DNA from: Streptomyces sp. NBC_00536
GTDB taxonomy: Bacteria > Actinomycetota > Actinomycetes > Streptomycetales > Streptomycetaceae
Reading direction: 5' to 3'
DNA: 64,000 nucleotides
NCBI RefSeq assembly: GCF_036346295.1
Contig: NZ_CP107819.1
Span: 5,022,001-5,086,000, forward strand
Shown here: positions 1 through 8,256 of the stretch, piece after piece
Position numbering within the stretch: position 1 is the first letter of the stretch
How the letters are laid out: each line of letters begins with the position of its first letter
Notes under the pieces: generated by a model
What the model was told of the DNA's origin: nothing
Databases searched by the model: none
Seen by the model: only the letters and a program-made list of their open reading frames with translations
Position numbers and translations under genes: made by a program

Positions 1-3
1 CTG

Positions 4-354
4 ATGGCGCTCAACAAGGTCGAGCTGGACGGGCACATCTCCAACGTCGGCCCGTGCTGGTTCTTCCCGGCCGCCACTTCCGTCGTCTTCGACCTGGACG
101 ACGAGATGGGCGGAATGCTGGACGAGGTCTACCACGGCGGCTGGTTCAACGAGCACCGTCGGATCGAGTCCATCAAGGCCCATGCCGCGCTCGGCGGCAG
201 GCTCGTGCACGGCTGCCAGTCCGTGCCGGACCAGACCGGCGGGGTCGTCGCGCCCTACGGTGCCTCGATGGCGAACTTCCGTGACGACCTGGCCGAGTTC
301 AAGGCGGGGTGGATCGAGCAGGTCTACGCCCACCGCGTGACCGCGGCCGAGTAA
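4..354 (+). CDS. Hypothetical protein, possibly the 3' part of a longer gene
   Basis: The frame from the ATG at base 4 reads 116 residues to TAA at 352-354. It is already open at base 1, so the true start may lie outside the window. I do not recognise a family. The product is soluble-looking, with no signal peptide or membrane segment. It ends about 80 bases before the APH-like gene in the same direction, so the two could be co-transcribed. Codon use is typical of the region (GC-rich third positions), which supports real coding. Confidence 0.55.
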   Translation: MALNKVELDGHISNVGPCWFFPAATSVVFDLDDEMGGMLDEVYHGGWFNEHRRIESIKAHAALGGRLVHGCQSVPDQTGGVVAPYGASMANFRDDLAEFKAGWIEQVYAHRVTAAE

Positions 355-435
355 CCCCACCCCCCCGTACGGCTCCGGGGCGGGCTGATCCGCTCGCCCG
401 CCCCGGAGCCCACCAGCTTCTTGGAGTCACCCCCC

Positions 436-1347
436 ATGGAACAGAGCCTGACCGCAGCCCTGCTCGACGACCTGTGTGCCCTCGTCGGCAAACCCCTCCC
501 CGAACGTTCCGAGATCCGCGTCTGGGACATGTCCGGCGTCGAACGCGTCACCTTCCCCGACGGTGAGACCGCCGTCTTCAAGTACGCCAAGGAGCCCTTC
601 GACCGCGAGGCCCAGGCCCTGCGGGTGGCCCGCCAGCGCGGGCTGCCGGTCCCCGAGCTCCACGCCACCGCCAAGCGGGACAAGTGGCTCGGGATGCTCA
701 TGGACGACCTCGGCACCCCTGTACGCGATGCCGACGACCTGGACGGCGTCGCCGCCGCCGTGATGCTCCACGCCGCCCGCCCGGCAGGAGGCCTGCCTCT
801 CCTCGATGGCGCCGGACTGGCTGCTCTGCCCGGACGCGCCCTCGATCACCTCCAGCGGCTGCGGAAGGCTGACCGGTGGACGGACTGCGACGACATCGAG
901 GCGGCGCTGGGGAGGATCTCCGCATCGGCTGAGGCCCGCGTTCAGGGGGCGACGCTCGACCCCTTCGGCTGGGTCCACTCCGAGTTCCACCCCACGAGCG
1001 TCCACATCGGGGAGAACGGCTGGCACCTCCTCGACTTCGCCCGCGCCTTCACCGGCCCCGGCCTGATCGACCTCGCCTCCTACCACGGCACCACGGACAC
1101 CCCAAGTCCCGGGCGGCTGCGGGTGTTCCTGGAGCAGTACGTCATCGCCGGGGGCCACGAGGACGCCGTCGCCGCCCGGGGCGGCCTGGCCGCCGAGGCG
1201 TGGGCTCTGGGCTGGCACCGCATGTGGGCGGTGGAGTGGTTCATGGAGCAGGCCATCCGCTGGATCAACGACCCGGCCAAGGACCCCGCGTACATCCCCG
1301 TCGTCCGCCGCCACCTGAACGACGTGGTCCAACTCCTGGAGGTCTAG
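436..1347 (+). CDS. APH-family phosphotransferase-like protein with altered catalytic motif
   Basis: A 303-residue protein with the aminoglycoside/choline-kinase-like fold. The first half has a nucleotide-binding lobe (FPDGETAVFKYA, with the expected Lys). The second half has WVHSEFHPTSVHI followed by WHLLDFARAF, which matches the HGDxHPxN...DxD pattern. The catalytic Asp of HxD reads Glu and the metal-binding Asn reads Ser, so activity may be altered. I chose ATG 436 over the upstream TTG at 421 because GGAG (423-426) sits 9 bases before it. The stop at 1345-1347 directly abuts the GTG of the methyltransferase, so the two are one transcription unit. The substrate is unknown; there is no reason to call it a resistance gene. 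Confidence 0.7.
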   Translation: MEQSLTAALLDDLCALVGKPLPERSEIRVWDMSGVERVTFPDGETAVFKYAKEPFDREAQALRVARQRGLPVPELHATAKRDKWLGMLMDDLGTPVRDADDLDGVAAAVMLHAARPAGGLPLLDGAGLAALPGRALDHLQRLRKADRWTDCDDIEAALGRISASAEARVQGATLDPFGWVHSEFHPTSVHIGENGWHLLDFARAFTGPGLIDLASYHGTTDTPSPGRLRVFLEQYVIAGGHEDAVAARGGLAAEAWALGWHRMWAVEWFMEQAIRWINDPAKDPAYIPVVRRHLNDVVQLLEV

Positions 1348-2040
1348 GTGCTCGCCCGGGTCTCCCCCTGGTACGCCCACGCAGCCCAGCGCATGGCCGC
1401 TGCCCCCGCCCACGCCCTCACCGCACCGGCCCGGATGGAATGGAGCACCCATCCGGGCCTCGGCCCCGGCGCGGAACTCCTCGGTCGGGACCTGCGCGGC
1501 AAGCGCATCCTGGAGCTGGGCTGCGGCCCCGGCCACAACGTGGCCCACCTCGCCAAGCACCACCAGGCCCGCGTCACCGGTGTGGACCTCGTCGGACTCC
1601 AGATTCGCCGCGCCCGGTCTCACTACGGCCACCTCGACGGCGCCACCTTCGCCGCCGGGCATGCGCTGCACCACCTGCAGGCCACCGGCCAGACCTTCGA
1701 CGTGGTCTACTCCGTCTTCGGTGCCGTCGGCCTCGTCGCCCCGGAGCTGCTGCTCGCTGCCATTTCCCGGCGCCTGGTGCCCGGCGGTGTCCTGGCCTTC
1801 TCCGTCCCGCATCCGGCACGGGCCGGAAGACATCCATCCACGGACGACCGTCCGCGCGAGGACTGCGTCACCATGCCCGACCGCACCCGACTGCCCATCG
1901 CCCGATGGGAGTTCGATGCCCGACGTTGGGGCTCACACCTCGCGCGTAACGGCCTGCGCATCACCTCGGCGTTGGAGCTGCGTCATCCTCGACGCGACCC
2001 GTGGCCGACCACCCTCCTGATCACCGCCCGCAAACGCTGA
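1348..2040 (+). CDS. Class I SAM-dependent methyltransferase
   Basis: A 230-residue protein with the motif I glycine-rich loop ILELGCGPGHN (about residues 50-60), the acidic motif VTGVDL that binds the SAM ribose, and a typical post-loop region (LVPGGVLAFSVPHPAR). It starts with GTG immediately after the TAG of the APH-like gene, so translation is probably coupled. The neighbours give no clear substrate. Family assignment is secure; the acceptor is not. Confidence 0.8.
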   Translation: MLARVSPWYAHAAQRMAAAPAHALTAPARMEWSTHPGLGPGAELLGRDLRGKRILELGCGPGHNVAHLAKHHQARVTGVDLVGLQIRRARSHYGHLDGATFAAGHALHHLQATGQTFDVVYSVFGAVGLVAPELLLAAISRRLVPGGVLAFSVPHPARAGRHPSTDDRPREDCVTMPDRTRLPIARWEFDARRWGSHLARNGLRITSALELRHPRRDPWPTTLLITARKR

Positions 2041-2054
2041 CCCCGGAGGCACCG

Positions 2055-2663
2055 ATGACCTTGCCCTACTTGCTCCTGGACATCGACGGAGTCCTGATCC
2101 CGTTCCCGGCGGCAGACGGCGGCACCCCACCCACCCACGTCCGCCACACCGTCCTGCCCACCGGCCGACGCCCCGACGATCCCGTCCCCATCTGGCTCGA
2201 CCCCAGCCATGGCCCACTGCTCACCGGCCTCCTGGCCAGCGGCCTCTTTACCCCGGTGTGGTGCACGAGCTGGCGCAAAGACGCCACCACGATCATCGGG
2301 CCGCTCCTCGGCCTGCCTGACTTCCCCTACCTCGACCTCCCCCGGCCACAGATCACCACCAGCCACCCCAACGGCTACCTCTGGAAACGCGACCACGTCG
2401 ACCCCTGGCTCGGCAGAGCCCCCGCCGTCTGGATCGACGACGACTTCACCGCCGCCGACCACACCTGGGCCGCCGAACGTACCGCCCTTGGCTACCGAAC
2501 CCTCCTCGTCCAGCCGGACGCCTACACCGGTCTCCAGCCGAGCCACCTTGCCGAGGTGTGGGAGTGGGCAGGCCTCCCGAACATGGCCCAAGGCGTCAGC
2601 GCGTGTAGCGGATCAGGGCTCGGCGGAGGCGGCGGAGGTGGGGGTTGGCGGCCAGGAAGGTGA
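2055..2663 (+). CDS. HAD-superfamily protein (putative phosphatase/nucleotidase)
   Basis: The N-terminus YLLLDIDGVL is HAD motif I (DxDGVL). WCTSWRKDA is a motif II-like segment, and WIDDDF near residue 130 fits the C-terminal acidic motif. This pattern resembles small HAD proteins annotated as HAD domains of RNA-repair systems, but that is only similarity. GGAGG (2045-2049) lies 5 bases before ATG 2055. The last ~20 residues are glycine-rich, and the frame runs 68 bases into the 3' end of the convergent glycosyltransferase gene, so the C-terminus may be an accidental extension. It follows the methyltransferase gene by 14 bases. Confidence 0.65.
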   Translation: MTLPYLLLDIDGVLIPFPAADGGTPPTHVRHTVLPTGRRPDDPVPIWLDPSHGPLLTGLLASGLFTPVWCTSWRKDATTIIGPLLGLPDFPYLDLPRPQITTSHPNGYLWKRDHVDPWLGRAPAVWIDDDFTAADHTWAAERTALGYRTLLVQPDAYTGLQPSHLAEVWEWAGLPNMAQGVSACSGSGLGGGGGGGGWRPGR

Positions 2664-3966
2664 GGCGGGCCGGGATGCCGCCGGGGAGGGCCAGGGAGGT
2701 CAGGCGGCGGCGGGTGAAGTAGCGCCAGGTGTAAGGGGTCAGGTGGGACGCGAGGTACGCCTCGGCCTCGGGGCGTCGGGCCGCCAGGACCTTCGGCTGC
2801 ATGGTGAAGCCGACCGCTGTGACGAGGGCCGGGAGGGTCGGCAGGTCTGCCACCGCCGTGAGGGGGGAGGCGGGGGACGGCGGTGCCGGGGTTGACCGGG
2901 GCGCCAGGTCCGGGATCAGGGCGTCGACCAGGGTCAGGGGGATGCGGTTGCTGTTCTGGTACGGGGTGAGGCGGGCCAGGAGCTGTTCCGTGCCGGTGCG
3001 GGCGACGGGGAGGTGGTGGAAGGTTGCGGCTGTGAGGAGGGCCGTGGAGAAGCAGCCCACCACCAGGGCGGGGCGCAGGTGCGTGTAGAGGGTCTCCGCC
3101 AGGAGGGTTGGGGGGAGGACGTGGAGGGGGACGCCCAGGCGGGCGGCTTCTTCCTCGGCGCGCCGGGAGTAGCCCGCCGGGGCGCCCGGGTGGGGTTTGA
3201 AGAGGAGTCGGCGGTGGCCCCGGTCGTACGCGCCCCGGACCATCGCCGCGTGCAGTTCCTCCTCTTCGGTGGCCGTGAGCAGGTCCAGGGCGGAGAGGTA
3301 CTGGCCCAGGAGGAGGGCCGGGGGTTCTGCGTGCTGGACCGCGTCCGGGGGCGGGAGTTCCGCCAGGACCTTCAGGAAGGCGGCCGTGGGGATGGTCTGC
3401 GCCGGTACGCCGAACTCGGTGAGCAGGAGCGGTTCCAGGCCGGGGACCAGGTCGAGGTGCAGTACGCGCCGTACGCGCATGCCGAGTTGGGGGTCGAGCC
3501 GGAAGCGGGTCGGGCCGTAGCTCATCAGCCCGTCGGCGTAGACCTCGATGGCCGCGCCGGGGAAGAGCCGGCACAGCGCCTGGGCCGGGGCGACCTGTAT
3601 GGATTCGACGTACAGCTCGATCCGGTCGTCGCCCAGGCCCCACAGCGCGCGCAACTGCCGCTCCCACAGCGGTGCGTCCTCGGGGCGCGGGGTCCAGGCG
3701 CCGGGGTGGAAGGGGGCGATCGTCTCGTTCCAGTCGATGACCTCGTCGAAGCGCGTGCGCAGGGCGTCGAAGCCCGGCATTGAGGAGAGGGCGGGTGCGA
3801 CCTCGGGGATCGGGGCGTTGTTGCTGGTGAGGAGGATGCGGTGGACCGATCCGCCCTCCGCCGGGTCGCAGGCGCCTGCGTCCAGGGCCGCGGCGAGGGT
3901 GGCCGTTCCGTAGAGGGTGGACGCCAGGAAGATCTGGGTGAGGCCATCAGGCGCAGTGGTCGTCAC
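2596..3966 (-). CDS. Polysialyltransferase-like glycosyltransferase
   Basis: A 456-residue protein starting IFLASTLYGTATLAAALDAG. This opening and later segments (LLFKPHPGAP, HYHLPV-like) resemble the bacterial alpha-2,8-polysialyltransferase (POLYST) family, which adds sialic-acid-like residues to surface polymers. GTG 3966 overlaps the TGA of the upstream GT2 gene (GTGA), so the two form an operon. The open frame extends further upstream, but only this start fits the overlap. Together with the NeuA/NeuB-like genes on the other side of the divergent promoter it points to a nonulosonic-acid cell-wall polymer. The acceptor and linkage cannot be read from sequence. Confidence 0.65.
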   Translation of the reverse strand: MTTTAPDGLTQIFLASTLYGTATLAAALDAGACDPAEGGSVHRILLTSNNAPIPEVAPALSSMPGFDALRTRFDEVIDWNETIAPFHPGAWTPRPEDAPLWERQLRALWGLGDDRIELYVESIQVAPAQALCRLFPGAAIEVYADGLMSYGPTRFRLDPQLGMRVRRVLHLDLVPGLEPLLLTEFGVPAQTIPTAAFLKVLAELPPPDAVQHAEPPALLLGQYLSALDLLTATEEEELHAAMVRGAYDRGHRRLLFKPHPGAPAGYSRRAEEEAARLGVPLHVLPPTLLAETLYTHLRPALVVGCFSTALLTAATFHHLPVARTGTEQLLARLTPYQNSNRIPLTLVDALIPDLAPRSTPAPPSPASPLTAVADLPTLPALVTAVGFTMQPKVLAARRPEAEAYLASHLTPYTWRYFTRRRLTSLALPGGIPARLTFLAANPHLRRLRRALIRYTR

Positions 3967-4937
3967 GCGGATGCCCCCGCTCCGGCGCGGCGGCGCAGCT
4001 TGCGGAGCAGGGAAGACCGTTCGGTGTCCATCGAATTCAGCGCCGCGTCCAGCAGTTCCCGTGGCATTCGCCCGAGTGCCCCGGCGCTCATCGAGCGGAG
4101 TTTTCTGGCCACGGCCGGTTCGAACCTTTCGATGGAACCCAGGTGGTGGGCGATAATTGCGCAATACGTGCGCACGGCTTTGGGGAGAAGGGCCGCGGAT
4201 TCATGATCTTCGGCGGTATCCGACAGGACTTGATCGAATGCGCGAATGAAATCGAGCTGCCGTTCGTCGCCGATCTGGGTCAGCGAAGTGGCGATCCCGC
4301 GCCGGTAGAAGACCCCCGGCAGCCCGACCGCCGCGAACGACCGCGCCCCGCGGTGCAGCCGCCAGATCCACGGCCGGTCCTCCGCCGTGCGCAGCCCGTC
4401 CGTGAAGTGCAGCAGTCCCTGGTCGAGCAGCCGCCGGTGGTACATCCCCGCCCAGGCGTACGGGTAGTCCACCGAGGTGGACCGCCCGGCGGGCAGGATC
4501 GCGGTGCGCGGGTCGGCCACCACGCCGTGCGGGCCGTACGGGACGCCCTGCACGAGCCGCTCCCGGCCGGTCACCTGGACGTGGTCGGTGCGGACGAAGT
4601 CGCAGTTCAGGGCCTGTATGGCGGCCAGGACGCGGGCCAGGTGGCCGGGCGCCAGCCAGTCGTCGCCGTCCAGGAAGGCCAGGTATTCGCCGCGCGCCGC
4701 GTCCAGGCCGGTGTTGCGGGCCGTGGCCAGCCCCCCGTTGCGGTCGCGGCGCAGGTGGACCGCCCCGGGCAGCTCGCGGGCCGCCCGCTCCAGCAGCTCG
4801 CCCGTCCCGTCCGTCGAGCAGTCGTCGACGAGGAGGAACTCGATGTCGTCCCGCGCGTTGAGTTCGAGACTTTTCAGGGCGTCGGGCGCGTAGGTCCGCA
4901 CGTTGTAGAACGGCACGACAACAGAGAGCTTCAGCAC
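3963..4937 (-). CDS. Family 2 glycosyltransferase
   Basis: A 324-residue GT-A fold enzyme. LKLSVVVPFYNV opens the protein, LLVDDCSTDGT is the nucleotide-binding Asp region, NGGLATARNTGLDAARGEYLAFLDGDD carries the DxD-type metal site, and an E-R/W segment follows (TAEDRPWIWR). I chose GTG 4937, just before the conserved beta strand; ATGs at 4974 and 4971 are alternatives and none has a strong ribosome-binding site. The gene is transcribed divergently from the gene at 5114 and overlaps the next gene by 4 bases. Probably it transfers a sugar during surface glycopolymer synthesis. Confidence 0.8.
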   Translation of the reverse strand: MLKLSVVVPFYNVRTYAPDALKSLELNARDDIEFLLVDDCSTDGTGELLERAARELPGAVHLRRDRNGGLATARNTGLDAARGEYLAFLDGDDWLAPGHLARVLAAIQALNCDFVRTDHVQVTGRERLVQGVPYGPHGVVADPRTAILPAGRSTSVDYPYAWAGMYHRRLLDQGLLHFTDGLRTAEDRPWIWRLHRGARSFAAVGLPGVFYRRGIATSLTQIGDERQLDFIRAFDQVLSDTAEDHESAALLPKAVRTYCAIIAHHLGSIERFEPAVARKLRSMSAGALGRMPRELLDAALNSMDTERSSLLRKLRRRAGAGASA

Positions 4938-5113
4938 CCGGGAGACGCTATGGCGGCGTCCGGCATTCATCATGGACCGGACGGGGATTCCATGTGAACG
5001 GCGCACGGCAGCCGCGTTAACCCGCGCGGCTTCGCAATTCGCCGACGGGTTGTTAACCCGCTGTTGTGGGCTCGTTGGGCCGTTCAGCGGAATTGCGGCA
5101 TAGCTTCTCGGTC
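4938..5113. promoter_or_regulatory. Divergent intergenic region of the glycopolymer locus
   Basis: These 176 bases separate two outward-facing transcription units (GT2/POLYST on the left, the NeuA/NeuB-like operon on the right) and must hold both promoters. The segment is noticeably more AT-rich than its flanks (for example GTTAACCCG at 5015 and again near 5053). The repeated GTTAACCCG could be an operator. No clear sigma-factor hexamers were identified. Confidence 0.45.
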
Positions 5114-6475
5114 GTGCCAGAAAGTCAGCCAGTCAGCCAGCGGGTCGCCGTTCTCGCCGATTCCGATACGCGATGGAAATGGGGCGCGCTCACCGCCCGC
5201 CGGCTCGTCCCAGGCCCCTCGGGGGACGGCGCCCCGGGGGACAGCGGGCCAGAGGACGGCGGCCACCTCACCGGATACCTGCTGCGCGGCCGGGCCACGC
5301 CCACCGCCCGCCAGCTCGGCGAAGTCGGCGCCCGGGCCGACCGGCTGACCGAGGTGACCTGCGCCGCCTTCCTCGACGAACTGCGGCGCGAGCGCTACGA
5401 CGTGGTCGTCCTCGCCCTCGTCGGCGGCGCCGTCCAGGCCGTCCTGCACGGGGTGCGCGCCCTGTGGCCCGACCCGGCGGCCCGCCCCGTGTTCGTCACC
5501 GGTTACGTCGGCGTCGTCTACGAGAAGCTCGCCGACGGCCTGCTGCTGCGCCACGGCGCCGACCTGGTCCTCGCCAACTCCCGCCACGACGCGGAGCGTT
5601 TCCGCGCCGTGTACGAGGGGGTCGGCGCCGACGCCTCCGCCGTCACCGAGACCGCCCTGCCCTTCCTCGGCGGCGCGCCGTACGAACCCGTCGGCGGCGG
5701 CCGCGCCCGCACCGTGGTCTTCGCCGCCCAGCCCTCCGTGCCGGAGAGCCGCGCGGAGCGTACGTACCTGCTGGAGCGGGCCGCCGGGCACGCCCGCGCC
5801 CACCCCGGCCGGGAGGTCCTGATCAAGCTGCGCAGCCGCCCCGGCGAGCACACCACGCACCTGGAGGAACTCCCGTACCAGCGGCTCGCGGACCGGCTGC
5901 CCGCCGGGCTCCCCGCCAACTGCCGCCTCGTGTACGGGAACATGGGGGAGGTCCTGGACCGCACCGACCTGCTCGTGACCGTGTCCTCCACCGCCGCGCT
6001 GGAATCCCTGCACCGGGGCATCCCGACCGCCGTCCTCACCGACCTCGGCATCCGCGAGAGCCTCGGCAACCACCACTTCACCGGCTCCGGCTGCCTCGCC
6101 TCCTGGGACCAGCTCGACGCTGGGCTGCTGCCCGCCGGGGACCCCCGCTGGCTCGCCGCCCAGGGGGTGCTGGCCGGGCCCGGCGCCTACGACGCGGCCC
6201 GCGCCCGGGTCGCGGAACTGGCCGCGCTGCCGCTGCTGGCGCCCCCGGACCCGTACTACACGCTGACCACCGCCCCCGGTTACCTGCCCGGGCTGCTGGC
6301 CCGCCACCACCTCGCCCCCGACGGCACTCCGCTGCCCGGCGCCGTCCGGCCCGCCGCCGGGGAGTCCCGGCTGCGCGGCTGGATGCGCGGCCGCATGCGC
6401 GAGGCCGCGCGGGGCGCCTACCGGCACGGGGTGCAGCGGGTGGCCCCGGCGATCCGCAGGCTGGGCGAGCTGTGA
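5114..6475 (+). CDS. DUF6716-type putative glycosyltransferase
   Basis: A 453-residue protein beginning near RVAVLADSDTRWKWGALTARRL, which I associate with the DUF6716 putative glycosyltransferases found beside actinobacterial neuA/neuB genes. The C-terminal half has a GT-B-like stretch (NMGEVLDRTDLLVTVSSTAALESLHRGIPTAV) with the usual Glu that contacts a nucleotide-sugar. I prefer GTG 5114; an in-frame ATG at 5066 would add 16 residues and is less likely. Its TGA overlaps the GTG of the next gene (GTGA). First gene of the right-hand glycopolymer operon. Confidence 0.65.
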   Translation: MPESQPVSQRVAVLADSDTRWKWGALTARRLVPGPSGDGAPGDSGPEDGGHLTGYLLRGRATPTARQLGEVGARADRLTEVTCAAFLDELRRERYDVVVLALVGGAVQAVLHGVRALWPDPAARPVFVTGYVGVVYEKLADGLLLRHGADLVLANSRHDAERFRAVYEGVGADASAVTETALPFLGGAPYEPVGGGRARTVVFAAQPSVPESRAERTYLLERAAGHARAHPGREVLIKLRSRPGEHTTHLEELPYQRLADRLPAGLPANCRLVYGNMGEVLDRTDLLVTVSSTAALESLHRGIPTAVLTDLGIRESLGNHHFTGSGCLASWDQLDAGLLPAGDPRWLAAQGVLAGPGAYDAARARVAELAALPLLAPPDPYYTLTTAPGYLPGLLARHHLAPDGTPLPGAVRPAAGESRLRGWMRGRMREAARGAYRHGVQRVAPAIRRLGEL

Positions 6476-7290
6476 GGGCGCTGAGGGTGCTCGCCGTGAT
6501 CCCGGCCCGGGGCGGGTCCAAGGGGGTGCCCGGCAAGAACGTCGCCGAGGTCGCCGGGGTGCCGCTGGTCGGCCGCGCGGTGCGGGCCGCGCTGGGCGCG
6601 CCCACCGTCACCGACGTGGTGGTCTCCACCGACTCCGACGAGGTCACCGCCGCCGCGCGGGCCGCGGGGGCCGACGTACTGCGCCGCCCGGCCGCGATCT
6701 CCGGGGACACCGCGAGCAGCGAGAGCGCCGTGCTGCACGCCCTGGACTCCTTCGAGGAACTGCACTCGCTCACCGTGGACGTGGTCCTCCTCGTCCAGTG
6801 CACGAGCCCCTTCCTGACCGCCGCCGACATCGAGGGGGTCGCCGCCGCCGTGGCGGGCGGGGCCGCCGATTCCGCGCTCACGGTGGCCCCCTTCCACGGC
6901 TTCCTGTGGCGCGCCGCGGACTCCGGCGCGGGCACGGGGGTCAACCACGACCCCGCCGTCCGCCCGCGCCGCCAGGACCGGCCCCAGGACCTGCTGGAGA
7001 CCGGGGCGGCGTACGCGATGGACGCGGCCGGGTTCCGCACCGCCCGGCACCGCTTCTTCGGGCGGGTGCTGCCGGTGCCCACCGACCCGGCCCGGGTGCT
7101 GGAGATCGACGATCCCCACGACCTGGCGCGGGCCCGCGCGCTGGCCCCGCTGCTCGACGACGTACCGGGGCCCCGCACCCGAAGCCGGACGCGCACCCGC
7201 GTCCGTACGCGGATCCGCTCCGGCCCCGCTCCTGATCCCGGCACTGAATCCGACCCCACCCCCAGCACCGAAGGGCGTCACCTGACATGA
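6472..7290 (+). CDS. Acylneuraminate (nonulosonate) cytidylyltransferase, NeuA-like
   Basis: Activates a nonulosonic acid as its CMP derivative. The N-terminus VLAVIPARGGSKGVPGKN is the classical CTP-binding signature of CMP-sialic/Kdn/Kdo synthetases. LLVQCTSPFLTAADI and the ETGAAYAMD segment also match the family. The 272-residue product is slightly longer than many because of a basic tail rich in RTRSRTRTRVRTR and a Pro/Thr/Asp end, probably non-catalytic. GTG 6472 overlaps the upstream TGA, and the stop overlaps the ATG of the NeuB-like gene, so coupling is tight. Confidence 0.85.
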   Translation: MRALRVLAVIPARGGSKGVPGKNVAEVAGVPLVGRAVRAALGAPTVTDVVVSTDSDEVTAAARAAGADVLRRPAAISGDTASSESAVLHALDSFEELHSLTVDVVLLVQCTSPFLTAADIEGVAAAVAGGAADSALTVAPFHGFLWRAADSGAGTGVNHDPAVRPRRQDRPQDLLETGAAYAMDAAGFRTARHRFFGRVLPVPTDPARVLEIDDPHDLARARALAPLLDDVPGPRTRSRTRTRVRTRIRSGPAPDPGTESDPTPSTEGRHLT

Positions 7291-8198
7291 CCGTCGTCAC
7301 CCCGAACCCCCGCCTGCGGCAGCTCGGATCGCGCACCGCCGGTCCCGGCCGCCCCGTCTACGTCGTCGGCGAGATCGGCATCAACCACAACGGCGACCTG
7401 GACACCGCCCTCGCGCTCGTCGACGCGGCCGCCGACGCGGGCTGCGACGCCGTGAAGTTCCAGAAGCGGACCCCCGAGATCTGCACCCCGCGCGACCAGT
7501 GGGACGTCGAACGCGACACCCCCTGGGGCCGGATGAGCTACATCGACTACCGCCACCGGGTGGAGTTCGGCGAGTCGGAGTACCGGGCCATAGACGAGCA
7601 CTGCGCCGAGCGCGGCATCGACTGGTTCGCCTCCCCGTGGGACACCGAGGCCGTCGCCTTCCTGGAGGGCTTCGGCGTGCCCGCCCACAAGGTGGCCTCC
7701 GCCTCGCTCACCGACGACGAACTGCTGCGCGCCGTACGCGCCACCGGCAAGACGGTCGTGCTGTCCACGGGCATGTCCACACCGCGCCAGATCCGGCACG
7801 CGGTGGAGGTGCTCGGCAGCGACAACATCCTTCTCTGCCACGCCACTTCGACCTACCCGGCGAAGTCCGAGGAGCTGAACCTGCGGGTGATCAACACCCT
7901 CCAGGAGGAGTACCCGAACGTCCCGATCGGCTACTCCGGCCACGAGACGGGCCTGCAGACCACGCTTGCCGCGGTCGCCCTCGGCGCGGCCTTCGTCGAG
8001 CGGCACATCACCCTCGACCGCGCGATGTGGGGATCGGACCAGGCGGCCTCCGTCGAGCCCGGCGGCCTGCACCGCCTGGTGCGCGACATCCGCACGATCG
8101 AGGCCGCGCTCGGTGACGGGGTCAAGCGGGTCTACGCGTCCGAACTCGCCCCGATGAAGAAGCTCCGCCGGGTCCAGGGCGCCCTGGCCGGGGTCTGA
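7287..8198 (+). CDS. NeuB-type nonulosonic acid synthase, lacking the SAF domain
   Basis: Condenses phosphoenolpyruvate with a hexose-type aldehyde (ManNAc or mannose in known enzymes) to a nine-carbon nonulosonic acid. TIM-barrel motifs are clear: VGEIGINHNGD, AVKFQKR, WFASPWD, KVASASLTDDELL, LCHATSTYPAK, IGYSGHETG and ERHITLDR. At 303 residues it ends right after the barrel; typical NeuB proteins are about 345 residues with a C-terminal antifreeze-like (SAF) domain, which is absent here. In S. coelicolor a neuB-containing region has been linked to a Kdn-type teichulosonic acid, so a similar cell-wall polymer is likely. Confidence 0.85.
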   Translation: MTVVTPNPRLRQLGSRTAGPGRPVYVVGEIGINHNGDLDTALALVDAAADAGCDAVKFQKRTPEICTPRDQWDVERDTPWGRMSYIDYRHRVEFGESEYRAIDEHCAERGIDWFASPWDTEAVAFLEGFGVPAHKVASASLTDDELLRAVRATGKTVVLSTGMSTPRQIRHAVEVLGSDNILLCHATSTYPAKSEELNLRVINTLQEEYPNVPIGYSGHETGLQTTLAAVALGAAFVERHITLDRAMWGSDQAASVEPGGLHRLVRDIRTIEAALGDGVKRVYASELAPMKKLRRVQGALAGV

Positions 8199-8256
8199 CG
8201 ATCCCGCGCCACCAAAACCGCCAACGCCTCCGACGCCTCCGACGAAGGAGCACGTG

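Noticed and set aside
436..1347. Aminoglycoside resistance gene
   Set aside because: The fold is only APH-like, catalytic residues are altered, and the neighbours give no hint of resistance.
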